From an uncultured Enhydrobacter sp. (GTDB lineage Bacteria; Pseudomonadota; Gammaproteobacteria; Pseudomonadales; Moraxellaceae): 64,000 nucleotides of DNA. Positions 37,781 through 46,686 of this stretch are shown here, in pieces (positions within the stretch are counted from its first letter, which is position 1; each line of letters starts with the position of its first letter). The notes beneath the pieces are model-generated. The model saw nothing but the letters and a program-made list of their open reading frames with translations, was not told the origin of the DNA and made no database searches. The stretch lies in assembly GCA_946222995.1 (NCBI GenBank), contig CAMIOS010000005.1:31628-95627 (forward strand), read 5' to 3'. The translations under genes and the position numbers were made by a program.

Positions 37781-39967
37781 ATGAACACTCATGCAACTCA
37801 CGAACATTTACATTTGGTGAATTTTAGTCAAGTGGATCTGGCAGCCGTAACCACAAAAATCAGTGAGGCGCTTGCCAATGGGCTAGCATTTTTGGAAATG
37901 TTAGATGAAGAAAAAACCCCCGCCACTCAGCAAGCATTAAATGATATTGTTGCTTTTGAGCATGTGAATATCGCTTTAGACAGAAGTTGGGGACTATTAT
38001 CGCATTTAAACAGCGTGGTAAGCAATGAGGACATTCGTGCCCTGCATCATGAACTGTTGCCACAAGTGTCGCAGTATGGCACCGCAGTTGGGCAGCACGA
38101 GGCATTATTTGGTCGTTATCAACAGGTAGTTGAGGACAAAGCATTTTTTGCCACGCTATCACCCGCCCGTCAACGTGCCATCGAACTTGCGATTCAAAGC
38201 TTTGAACTATCGGGCGTGGCACTAAATGCTGAAGACAAGGCGATCTATGCCAAGCTCGCCAGTGACTTATCGACCTTATCCGCCAAATTCTCTGACAATG
38301 TGCTGGATGCTACCCAAAGCTACTTCTTACCGTTAAACGAAAACCAGTTGGCAGGCTTGCCTGACACCGCCCTTGGCATGCTTGCTGATGCGGGCAAACG
38401 CTACAGCGAACAATATCCCGACAAACCGCTTGCCACGCCGTATGTGGCGACCTTAGATATCCCTGTGTATCTGGCGGTGATGACCTATGCTGATGACCGA
38501 GCATTGCGAGAAACGCTGTATCGGGCGTATGTTACCCGAGCATCTGAGTTGTTTGATCAACCGCAGTTTAACAATGCCGACATTATGACCGAGATTTTGG
38601 CTAAACGCGAGCAAAAGGCACAATTACTGGGTTTTAATAACTTTGCCGAAATGTCATTAGCAACTAAAATGGCAGACGATGTCCCCACCGTTGAGCGGTT
38701 TTTGCGCGATTTGGCTGACAAGGCTCGCCCATTTGCCAAGCAAGATTTAAAACAATTACAAACCGAAGGCTTGGCGTTTGGCATTGGAAGCGGTGAGAGC
38801 GATGACGACAAGAACGATAAACAACAAGAACAAAATCAAGGGCAAACCAGCGATGAGGTAAAACCGTGGGATACCGCTTATCTGGCTGAAAAGGTCAAAC
38901 AGCGCAAATTTAACCTATCGCAAGAAGCCATTCGCCCCTATTTTCCGCTGCCCAAAGTGATTGAGGGGCTGTTTGTCATTGTCAATCGCTTATACGATAT
39001 TCACATCGTTGATAAAACCGAGAATACCCCCCGTTGGCATGAGGATGGGCGGTTTTATGAACTGTATAATCAACAAAATCAGTTACTTGGCGGCTTTTAT
39101 TTTGACTTATACGCCCGACAAGGTAAGCGGGGCGGGGCATGGATGAGTGGTTTTCAGGCTCGCTACCAAAATGTTGACAAGCAGTATCAGCAGTTGCCCG
39201 TGTGCTTTATGGTTGCCAATTTTACCCCCGCATTAGACAATCAGCCCAGCTTGCTCACCCATGATGAGGTATTGACGCTGTTTCATGAATTTGGGCATGG
39301 TTTACACCATTTATTGACCGAAGTTAGCATTTCAGATGTCGCAGGGGTGAATGGCGTGGAATGGGATGCGGTGGAGCTGCCCAGTCAGTTTATGGAAAAT
39401 TGGGCATGGCACGAAGCGGGTATTGCCTTGATTAGCGGGCATGTTAAGACAGGTGAAACCTTACCCAAACCCATGCTCAATGCCATGCTCGCTGCCAAAA
39501 ACTTCCAAAGCGGCATGCAAACGTTGCGTCAGCTGGAATTTGCGTTGTTTGATTTATTACTACATGCCAAAACGCCTGCCCCCGATTATCCGCAGTTGCT
39601 TGCGTTATTGTCACAAGTGCGAGCCGACATTGCTATCATGCCCACCGCCACCTACAACCGTTTTGCCAATGGCTTTAGCCATATTTTTGCAGGCGGCTAT
39701 GCGGCGGGTTATTACTCATATAAGTGGGCAGAATTGTTATCGGCAGATGCGTTTGATAAATTTGAGCAAAACGGTATTTTTGACAAAGCCACCGGCAAGG
39801 CATTTCGGGACAATATCTTGGCAAAAGGCGGTAGTCAAACGGCTAAAGCCAACTTCGAGGCGTTTCGTGGACGGGCGGCAAATATTGACGCCTTATTACG
39901 TCATTCGGGTTTTTATGATGAGCTGTTAAGCGATGACAGCGACAATGCTCATACCCAATCTTGGTAA
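37781..39967 (+). CDS. prlC: Oligopeptidase A (M3 family metallopeptidase)
   Basis: 728 residues, cytosolic zinc oligopeptidase. The HExxH site is FHEFGHGLHHLL, with the downstream Glu region VELPSQFMENWAWH. A polar, Asp/Gln-rich insertion (about residues 345-365, GESDDDKNDKQQEQNQGQ) interrupts the domain before the KPWDTAYL block and looks like a surface loop. AAGGAAA precedes ATG 37781. A YheV-like gene follows after 32 bases. Confidence 0.93.
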   Translation: MNTHATHEHLHLVNFSQVDLAAVTTKISEALANGLAFLEMLDEEKTPATQQALNDIVAFEHVNIALDRSWGLLSHLNSVVSNEDIRALHHELLPQVSQYGTAVGQHEALFGRYQQVVEDKAFFATLSPARQRAIELAIQSFELSGVALNAEDKAIYAKLASDLSTLSAKFSDNVLDATQSYFLPLNENQLAGLPDTALGMLADAGKRYSEQYPDKPLATPYVATLDIPVYLAVMTYADDRALRETLYRAYVTRASELFDQPQFNNADIMTEILAKREQKAQLLGFNNFAEMSLATKMADDVPTVERFLRDLADKARPFAKQDLKQLQTEGLAFGIGSGESDDDKNDKQQEQNQGQTSDEVKPWDTAYLAEKVKQRKFNLSQEAIRPYFPLPKVIEGLFVIVNRLYDIHIVDKTENTPRWHEDGRFYELYNQQNQLLGGFYFDLYARQGKRGGAWMSGFQARYQNVDKQYQQLPVCFMVANFTPALDNQPSLLTHDEVLTLFHEFGHGLHHLLTEVSISDVAGVNGVEWDAVELPSQFMENWAWHEAGIALISGHVKTGETLPKPMLNAMLAAKNFQSGMQTLRQLEFALFDLLLHAKTPAPDYPQLLALLSQVRADIAIMPTATYNRFANGFSHIFAGGYAAGYYSYKWAELLSADAFDKFEQNGIFDKATGKAFRDNILAKGGSQTAKANFEAFRGRAANIDALLRHSGFYDELLSDDSDNAHTQSW

Positions 39968-39999
39968 AAGTTGTTAAAAAATTTTGTAAGGAAAAACCA

Positions 40000-40242
40000 A
40001 TGCGCTATCAATCAAAACGCCCCAAACGCCAATTTTTGGCCGGCGTGACATGCCCAAGCTGTGGGGCGATGGATAAAGTGGTTCAAATTGAAGTGTTTGA
40101 ACCACATTATGACGAGTATATCGAATGCACCGACTGTGGTTATACCGAGCGCCGACCTGTCCCCGAGGATTTACCTGCGATGAGGCAACACACCGATGGG
40201 CAGTTAGATGATGGCGTTGGTGTGGTTAAATTTTTACAATAA
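40000..40242 (+). CDS. YheV family zinc-ribbon-like protein
   Basis: 80 residues. Two CxxC pairs, CPSCGAMDKVV and CTDCGYTERRP, form a likely zinc ribbon; the basic start MRYQSKRPKRQFLAGVTC is typical. AAGGA eight bases before ATG 40000 decides the start. Co-transcribed with prlC. Function unknown. Confidence 0.8.
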   Translation: MRYQSKRPKRQFLAGVTCPSCGAMDKVVQIEVFEPHYDEYIECTDCGYTERRPVPEDLPAMRQHTDGQLDDGVGVVKFLQ

Positions 40243-40398
40243 CGCATCTTGCTTTGGCTGAACGCTTTATACAGGTTTTGGCAGTTAAACTGTTCATTTA
40301 TCTGTTTTATCCTAAATAATTTTATTTTCTAGTAAGGTTTGCTATAGTAGCTTTAACGGTAAACAACTATTATCTTTTTGCCCATAACCTGCTCATTG

Positions 40399-40425
40399 AT
40401 AGGGCTCATCATCAGCCCTATTTTT
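40399..40425 (+). terminator. Rho-independent terminator of the prlC operon
   Basis: ATAGGGCT / AGCCCTAT perfect stem, seven-base loop, then T-run. Confidence 0.85.
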
Positions 40426-40479
40426 AGCAATTGAAAAACTGGGATAAAAACGAATTTGGAACAGGGAGCCACACTTTGC

Positions 40480-42012
40480 ATGAAACTATTTAGCCTAAAA
40501 AAGAATAACGATTCAGCCCCTGCAGCCACAACTGAAATCTATCAACCGACCGATAACTTGGCAAATAACCCATTGGCAATCGATAACTTAGATAGTATTG
40601 ATAATAGCATCGAGCTTGACAAAGACAGCAAAGGCAATACCCCAGTCGATAACTTTTCGCTAGATACGTTAGACTTAGAGAGCTTAAGTGATAACCCGCA
40701 TACAGCAAACCAGACTGTCCCATCTGGTGCACCTATTGCTCAAAATTTAAGCACCTCGGCGGAGGAAATGTTTAATTTTGATGATTTTGAATTGGAATTC
40801 GATTCGCTAAGTGAGCCTGTCGTCACTACCACAACCGCGCTTGAAACTGCCCCTGTACCAACTACCACACCTGCGCAAGGGGCTGATTCAAAAGCTAATG
40901 TGCCAGATGAATTTGATACGCTAGATCACTTAAATAAATTGGGCAAGCTTGAGTTTGAATCGTCGACACCCATTATTGATACGCCTGCTTCGGTTGCTAG
41001 TATTGAGCCTGTTCTAGAAAATACGCAGCCTACTGCAAACGATAATGGATTGCTTGAGTTTGATAACCTTGATTTTGGCGATCCATCACTTAACACCCCA
41101 AAGACCACCCCTATTGAGCCTATCGCAACTCATGTTGAGCAACTTGCCAGCCCATCTGCCACCAAATTACCCCATGTTGACGAATTAGACTTTGGCAAAA
41201 AGCTTCCAGCAGATCACGCTGAAACTATCAGCCCAAACGATGTGACAACAGCCGCCACTATAACGGCGCCAATGGCTGCCAGCACAGCCGCTTTAGCCAT
41301 GAGTAACAACCCAACCAACCGCCCTGTACCACCCGTCACTGTCCATGAGCAGCCCCTGAAAACTCCCAATAAAAAACCTTGGTTTGGCAAAAAAGATAAA
41401 GCCCCTAAAGTGGCGGTGACCAAAGCCACCACTAAACCCACAAAACCTGTGGTAACTGGTAAAAAACCAAATAACTTATGGATATTATTATTACCGTTGG
41501 TATTAGTAGGCGCGGGGGCTTGGTATTTTTTAACCCAACACAATGATGCGCCGACCCCTAAAGCCGCGCCCGTACCGATTGCCAAACCAAAAGCCCCAGC
41601 TGCCTCTATCCCTGCTAGTACCGCCCATGCAGCGGCTAGTACCGTTGCAAGTAGCACCACTACCGCCTCCACGACGGTTGCTAGTGCTGTTATAGCTACC
41701 GCTAGCTCGGCAACCGCAACTGCCGCAAGTAGCCCCAGCGTGAAAACAACCAATACCATTTCACCCGCAGAAATCTTAGCCCCAGAACTGCCAAAAGACC
41801 CTGCGATTGCCAAAGAGGAAATGGATAGACTGGCGGCACAAAGTGATCAGCTCAAAGAACAAGAAAAAATTATTGAAGACCAACTGGCGATGATGAATGA
41901 GCTAAGTAGCAAAAAAGAAGCGCATATTAAGCTTCTAGAGCAGCAAGTGGCTCAACTAGAACAACAAAAAGTTGCCGAACAAACCGGCAAAGCCGCAACA
42001 CCTGCCAAATAG
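40480..42012 (+). CDS. Large acidic, single-pass membrane protein of unknown function
   Basis: 510 residues. The N-terminal about 300 are acidic and low-complexity, with recurring Leu/Phe-Asp motifs (NFDDFELEFDSL, LLEFDNLDFGDPS, VDELDFGKKLP). A Lys-rich stretch precedes one membrane helix (about 335-355, LWILLLPLVLVGAGAWYFLT). Then comes an Ala/Ser/Thr-rich region and a C-terminal coiled coil (EEMDRLAAQSDQLKEQEKII and on). This order resembles FimV- or SPOR-less cell-envelope scaffold proteins, but no LysM or TPR was seen. AGGGAG lies 12 bases before ATG 40480. Confidence 0.75.
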   Translation: MKLFSLKKNNDSAPAATTEIYQPTDNLANNPLAIDNLDSIDNSIELDKDSKGNTPVDNFSLDTLDLESLSDNPHTANQTVPSGAPIAQNLSTSAEEMFNFDDFELEFDSLSEPVVTTTTALETAPVPTTTPAQGADSKANVPDEFDTLDHLNKLGKLEFESSTPIIDTPASVASIEPVLENTQPTANDNGLLEFDNLDFGDPSLNTPKTTPIEPIATHVEQLASPSATKLPHVDELDFGKKLPADHAETISPNDVTTAATITAPMAASTAALAMSNNPTNRPVPPVTVHEQPLKTPNKKPWFGKKDKAPKVAVTKATTKPTKPVVTGKKPNNLWILLLPLVLVGAGAWYFLTQHNDAPTPKAAPVPIAKPKAPAASIPASTAHAAASTVASSTTTASTTVASAVIATASSATATAASSPSVKTTNTISPAEILAPELPKDPAIAKEEMDRLAAQSDQLKEQEKIIEDQLAMMNELSSKKEAHIKLLEQQVAQLEQQKVAEQTGKAATPAK

Positions 42013-42040
42013 GCAAGGGTATAACTATAAGGTAACCCTC

Positions 42041-42541
42041 GTGTTAATGATTGCCGACAAGAAAACCTTGTTTCAAGACCGCTATCAAGCGTTAATCATG
42101 CCCGTTCCTGTGTCGGGCATTTTTCGTCATCGTAGCTTATTGCGCTTTCAGACATTGTACCCACAGCATTATACAATCTACAAACAAGCATGTCAGCGTT
42201 CTGAGCTAGCGTTGGGTGAGCTGCTCATCTATCAAACCCAGCGCGAGTTGGCAGGCTTGGGTATCAGCGGTGCGTTATCAAAACCAAAATTTATTGTTGA
42301 TCTGGCGGTGACTGAGTTTGCCGAGCATCCACCACATTTACTTGCCATCAAACAAGGGTTACAGGCATTAGAGCCGGTAGTATTTGATTGGGGACGTTAT
42401 CATGGCATTCGCCGTGTGGCATTGTTTGGCACTGATGAGCTATTATTGCCTGAGGGGTTAGGGTTTGAAGCAGACATTTTGCCATTGATTGAGCAATACC
42501 TCCAGCCCATTGATCGCTTGCATCTTGTGGTGTATCGCTAA
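42041..42541 (+). CDS. Divergent macrodomain-like protein
   Basis: 166 residues. Its order of blocks resembles DarG-type ADP-ribose macrodomains: ALIMPVPVSGIFRH (place of the NTVN loop), LLRFQTLYPQHYTIYKQACQ, GELLIYQ, KPKFIVDLAV, HLLAIKQGLQALEP, GIRRVALFGTDELLLPEGLG and ILPLIEQYL. The key Asn-rich loop is replaced by PVPVSG, so catalysis is doubtful. GTG 42041 is favoured by AAGG nine bases upstream; ATG 42047 is the alternative. No toxin partner is adjacent. Family call is an inference from pattern only. Confidence 0.5.
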   Translation: MLMIADKKTLFQDRYQALIMPVPVSGIFRHRSLLRFQTLYPQHYTIYKQACQRSELALGELLIYQTQRELAGLGISGALSKPKFIVDLAVTEFAEHPPHLLAIKQGLQALEPVVFDWGRYHGIRRVALFGTDELLLPEGLGFEADILPLIEQYLQPIDRLHLVVYR

Positions 42542-42566
42542 AGTTTTTTATAGGATTTGAGGTATT

Positions 42567-43217
42567 ATGCAGGTAACAGACTTGGGAAGTTGGGGTGCAA
42601 CGCTGCGGTTAGTCGTGGAAGTCATCGGTACACTTGCTTTTGCGTTCTCAGGTATTTTTGCCGGCATTCGCCGCGGTATGGATGTCTTTGGTATTGCTGT
42701 GTTGGGGTTTTTGGCAGCGTTTGGTGGTGGGACACTTCGAGATATTTTATTAGAGAAACGCCCATTTTTTTGGGTGGCACAAGAAGCCATGCTTTGGCTG
42801 GTTTTCGGGCTTTGTGGATTGATGATTGCCCTTAATAAATGGCGGCAAGTAAAAATCACCTCGGCAACGATACAGACCGCTGATGCGTTAGGACTCGGGC
42901 TATTCGTGGCATCGGGCGTCCAAGCGGCTTTGGTGACAGGCATGCCGATGGCGGTATCGGTTATTATGGGGATTATTACCGGTGTGTTTGGCGGGGTAAT
43001 GCGCGATATCGCCTGTGGGACAATGCCAACAGCGTTTTTTGACCATCGCCCTTATGCGATGTGTACCTTGGTCGGCGGTTGGGTATATGCGTTATTGGCG
43101 GTGTATTCATCCTTGGCCCCTTGGGTGGTTTTATCGCTTAGTGCATTGACCACCACAGGGCTACGATTGGCAGCCGTTATTTTTGATTATCGCTTACCCA
43201 ATTGGACCCGACGATAA
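42567..43217 (+). CDS. TRIC family cation channel (UPF0126/YicG-like)
   Basis: 216 residues, seven hydrophobic helices in two three-helix repeats. The repeat signature GGGTLRDILLEKRPFFW appears first, and GGVMRDIACGTMPTAFF second. Prokaryotic TRIC channels conduct potassium or other monovalent cations. Starts 25 bases after the macrodomain-like gene. Confidence 0.9.
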   Translation: MQVTDLGSWGATLRLVVEVIGTLAFAFSGIFAGIRRGMDVFGIAVLGFLAAFGGGTLRDILLEKRPFFWVAQEAMLWLVFGLCGLMIALNKWRQVKITSATIQTADALGLGLFVASGVQAALVTGMPMAVSVIMGIITGVFGGVMRDIACGTMPTAFFDHRPYAMCTLVGGWVYALLAVYSSLAPWVVLSLSALTTTGLRLAAVIFDYRLPNWTRR

Positions 43218-43472
43218 CTAAACCTGCTTGTCCTTTATTATTAATACAAGTCATTGATTGGTAAGGAAAGTTTGCAAAATCAAAATTGATGGTAAGTCAT
43301 TTAATCCCAAAGCATAAACACAGTTTACTACACCGTTGAATTACAATTCGTAGTAAAAACACAACCTTAATTTTTATAGCCGTCGTTTATGATGGATTTG
43401 TGGTAATTAATTGAATTTATACACAAATATAGTTATCCATTTAAAACACCTAATAAATAAAAGGAAAAAATA

Positions 43473-44636
43473 ATGAAAGCATTAACCTATCATGGCGTTA
43501 AAGACGTGCGAGTCGATAATGTCCCAGACCCAACGATCCAAGCAAAAGACGATGTGATTTTAAAGGTGACCGCCACAGCGATTTGCGGTTCAGATTTGCA
43601 TTTATATCGCGGTAAAATTCCCGCTACCGAAGAAGGGGATATTTTTGGGCATGAATTTATGGGCATTGTTGAAGAGGTTGGCTCAGAGGTTACCGCAGTC
43701 AAAAAAGGCGATCGCGTAGTGATTCCATTTGTCATTGCGTGTGGGCAGTGCTTTTTTTGTCAACATGACCTGATGGCAGCCTGTGAAACGACCAATAGTG
43801 GACCTGGCGCGGCGTTAAATAAAAAATTGATTCCACCGCCTGCGGCTTTATTTGGGTATAGTCATCTATATGGGGGTGTGCCAGGCGGACAAGCGGAGTA
43901 TGTGCGAGTACCTAAAGCCAATTTTGGTCCCTTTAAAGTACCTGGCTCATTATCAGATGAGAAAGTGCTATTTTTATCGGATATTTTGCCCACGGCTTGG
44001 CAAGCAGTTATCAATGCAGAGATTAAAAAAGGCTCGAGCGTGGCAATTTATGGGGCAGGTCCTGTGGGACTATTGTCTGCCGCTTGTGCCAAGATGCTAG
44101 GCGCAGAGCAAATATTTATGGTTAACCATAATGATTATCGACTGCAATATGCCAAAGAAACCTATGGTGCTATCCCAGTCAACTTTGATAAAGTAGACGC
44201 GGCAGAATTTATCATTGAACAGACCGCTGGACATCGCGGCGTGGATGGGGTAATTGATGCCATCGGTTTTGAAGCCAAAGGCAGTACCGTCGAAACGGTG
44301 TTAACCACTTTAAAACTAGAAGGTTCAAGCGGTGCTGCTTTACGGCAATGTATCGCAGCGGTTCGGCGTGGGGGCGTGGTGAGCGTGCCGGGGGTATATG
44401 CCGGACCCATTCACGGCTTTTTATTTGGGGATGCGTTTGATAAAGGCATTACCTTTAAAATGGGACAAACCCATGTTCATAAATTTCTACCCCAACTGCT
44501 TGAATTTATTGAAAATGGCGACTTATCACCTGAAGCGATTATTACCCATCGGTTAAAACTAGCCGATGCGGCACGCGGTTATGAGATTTTTGAAAAACGC
44601 GAAGAAGAATGCCGTAAGGTGATTTTAACCCCTTAA
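43473..44636 (+). CDS. Zinc-dependent alcohol dehydrogenase family protein
   Basis: 387 residues, medium-chain dehydrogenase/reductase. Catalytic zinc region [11 protein letters not shown] and [19 protein letters not shown]; structural zinc cysteines in [18 protein letters not shown] fold [19 protein letters not shown]. Layout is that of glutathione-independent formaldehyde dehydrogenase-like enzymes; substrate unknown. AAAGGAAA precedes the start. Confidence 0.9.
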   Translation: MKALTYHGVKDVRVDNVPDPTIQAKDDVILKVTATAICGSDLHLYRGKIPATEEGDIFGHEFMGIVEEVGSEVTAVKKGDRVVIPFVIACGQCFFCQHDLMAACETTNSGPGAALNKKLIPPPAALFGYSHLYGGVPGGQAEYVRVPKANFGPFKVPGSLSDEKVLFLSDILPTAWQAVINAEIKKGSSVAIYGAGPVGLLSAACAKMLGAEQIFMVNHNDYRLQYAKETYGAIPVNFDKVDAAEFIIEQTAGHRGVDGVIDAIGFEAKGSTVETVLTTLKLEGSSGAALRQCIAAVRRGGVVSVPGVYAGPIHGFLFGDAFDKGITFKMGQTHVHKFLPQLLEFIENGDLSPEAIITHRLKLADAARGYEIFEKREEECRKVILTP

Positions 44637-44662
44637 TTTTTCCAATAGCCAGTATTATGAAC

Positions 44663-44700
44663 ATGCTATACCAGCCAAAGCGCGGTATAGCATTTATTTA
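44663..44700 (+). terminator. Rho-independent terminator of the alcohol dehydrogenase gene
   Basis: Perfect ten-base stem ATGCTATACC / GGTATAGCAT with an 11-base loop, then a T-rich tail. Confidence 0.8.
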
Positions 44701-44802
44701 TGTTTAAAAAGCTGTTTTTTTAAGAAAATCTTACTAAACAATGCAACATTTGCTTTGCTTAGTTATTTACCATGTCACCTGTAGAGTTTACCCGTTAGCC
44801 AA

Positions 44803-45981
44803 ATGACCACCAATTTTTTTAGAATTAATGTATCTAGCGTTGAATTTACTTTAGCCGCGGCAGTACAGTATTGTAAACAAAAATTAAAGAAAATGGATCA
44901 AGATGGTTTTATCCAAATTAAAATCGCTGATGGTGAGTATTATCTTGAACAAATAGAGATTGATTTTTTTAGTGACAAGGTCGAAATCATTGGGAATATT
45001 GAGCGTCCTGATAAGGTCAAGTTGTATTTTGATACCTCCCATAATCGTTGTGGTTTTTTGATGCAGCGGGGTAATGGTATTTTTAAAATCGATGGGATGA
45101 CGATTTTTGGGCTTGGCGGTTTTTTGGGGTATGGTGAATGGGCAGATGAACATTATGGTGCAGGGATTATGTGCGCCTATGATAGTCAGGTGTTGGTAGG
45201 GGCACATGTGCGCATTAATCATTTTTATTATGGCGTTGCTGCTCGTTATGGCTCAAGTATTCGCTGCGAACCAGGGGTAATTGTACAATTTGCAGGCGAT
45301 GCTGGGTTTTTTGCTTATGCTGCCTCGATGGATGCCCAGCATTGTGAAGCTTATCATTGTGCCCATCTCAGTGATGGGTTAGGCTTTGGGTTTTGTGCTG
45401 AATCGGGCGGGTTTATTAATGCTGATAATAGCCGCTCTGCGCATCACCATATGGCGGGTTTTTATGCGCTTACAGCAGGCTCAATGTGGTGTCATGATAG
45501 CTCAGCAACTGACAATCGACATGGCTATATGGCACTACATAGCGGTATCTTAACGTGTAATAGCATTAACAAACGCACCAACGCGTTTCGTAACTTTGAA
45601 TATGGGTTTTTTGCTGATAATGGTGGACGCATTTTGGCAAATCGCTGTTTGGGTAATGAAAATACCTTAGGTGGCTTTTTTGCACGCCATTATTCAAGTA
45701 TTGATATTACCCATGCGACTGCCAATCATAATTTTGGTCATGGTTATACGGCGATCAATGCCACCTTATTTGGCAATGGGGCAGAGGCCCGGTTTAATCA
45801 AGGTAATGGCTTTGTCATTGGACAAGCGGGATTTTTGGATAGCGAGTGGCTGATGGCATATGGTAATCAAGGCTACGGTTTTGACCTTAATAATTGCCAA
45901 GCCTTTATACCCAATGCTCGAGGCTGGAAAAATGTACTGGGGCGAATGCATAAAGTACATAGTTGGGTTGCAATCAAATGA
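44803..45981 (+). CDS. Right-handed parallel beta-helix protein without signal peptide
   Basis: 392 residues. From about residue 85 it shows a recurrent coil of roughly 22 residues with aromatic-Gly turns: GFGFCAESGGF, AGFYALTAGSMW, HGYMALHSGIL, YGFFADNGGRI, GGFFARHYSSI, HGYTAINATLF, NGFVIGQAGFL. This is the pectate-lyase/tailspike-like beta-helix. No export signal, catalytic motif or anchor was seen. It precedes the capsule-type genes by over 200 bases and may be unrelated to them. Weak ribosome site. Confidence 0.7.
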   Translation: MTTNFFRINVSSVEFTLAAAVQYCKQKLKKMDQDGFIQIKIADGEYYLEQIEIDFFSDKVEIIGNIERPDKVKLYFDTSHNRCGFLMQRGNGIFKIDGMTIFGLGGFLGYGEWADEHYGAGIMCAYDSQVLVGAHVRINHFYYGVAARYGSSIRCEPGVIVQFAGDAGFFAYAASMDAQHCEAYHCAHLSDGLGFGFCAESGGFINADNSRSAHHHMAGFYALTAGSMWCHDSSATDNRHGYMALHSGILTCNSINKRTNAFRNFEYGFFADNGGRILANRCLGNENTLGGFFARHYSSIDITHATANHNFGHGYTAINATLFGNGAEARFNQGNGFVIGQAGFLDSEWLMAYGNQGYGFDLNNCQAFIPNARGWKNVLGRMHKVHSWVAIK

Positions 45982-46194
45982 TGACCGATGAATTATTTCT
46001 CTTAATCACCTTCTCGCTTGATTATAACAGTTTATTACATAAAGTTATTATCTAAACGCTTTTTATTTTATGAAAAACCGCTTATTATTGAAATACCTAC
46101 TAACATTGAACGATGATTTTCTTAAATAATTATCAAGGTAAATAAAACCAGTTATACTTCAATTAGTTACCTAATTACAATACTTTAATCTATT

Positions 46195-46566
46195 ATGAAA
46201 CGACTGATTTTTGACCTAGATGATACCTTATCAACCACCACCAACGGTGACTATGCGAATGCCCAGCCAATCACTGCTGTGATTGAAAAATTGCGCGAAT
46301 ATCACGCACAAGGCTTTACCATCGTCATCAATACAAGCCGTAATATGCGTACTTATAAAGGCAACATTGGTGAAATTAATAAAAATACCTTACCGATTGT
46401 GATTGAATGGCTGGCTCGGCATGATATTCCTTATGATGAACTGTATGTTGGTAAGCCTTGGTGCGGATTTGACGGCTTTTACATTGATGACAAAGCGATT
46501 CGTCCCGATGAATTTATTAATCTTAGCTACGAAGAAATTTGTCAGTTACTTAATCTTAATACGTAA
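46195..46566 (+). CDS. HAD-type capsule biosynthesis phosphatase (EcbF/BcbF-like)
   Basis: 123 residues, a compact HAD hydrolase. Catalytic Asp pair is in IFDLDDTLS (D7, D9), the second motif is INTSRNM, and the metal Asp pair is in GFYIDDKAIRP. Length and the KPWCGFDGFYIDDKA stretch match the EcbF/BcbF phosphatases of Pasteurellaceae capsule clusters. It likely dephosphorylates a sugar or polyol phosphate. First gene of the three-gene module. Confidence 0.8.
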   Translation: MKRLIFDLDDTLSTTTNGDYANAQPITAVIEKLREYHAQGFTIVINTSRNMRTYKGNIGEINKNTLPIVIEWLARHDIPYDELYVGKPWCGFDGFYIDDKAIRPDEFINLSYEEICQLLNLNT

Positions 46567-46686
46567 AATTCAATAATAAAAACAAAAAATTAGCGCAATT
46601 TAGAAGTCAAACCATTTTTAGCCACACTAAAAAAATAACACCAATAGCAAAACTTATATCCATACTTAGAAGAAACGCAGAATTTT

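Noticed and set aside
41214..41813. 199-residue hydrophobic frame on minus
   Set aside because: Antisense to the Ala/Thr/Ser-rich part of the acidic membrane protein, which explains its Val/Ala-rich composition.
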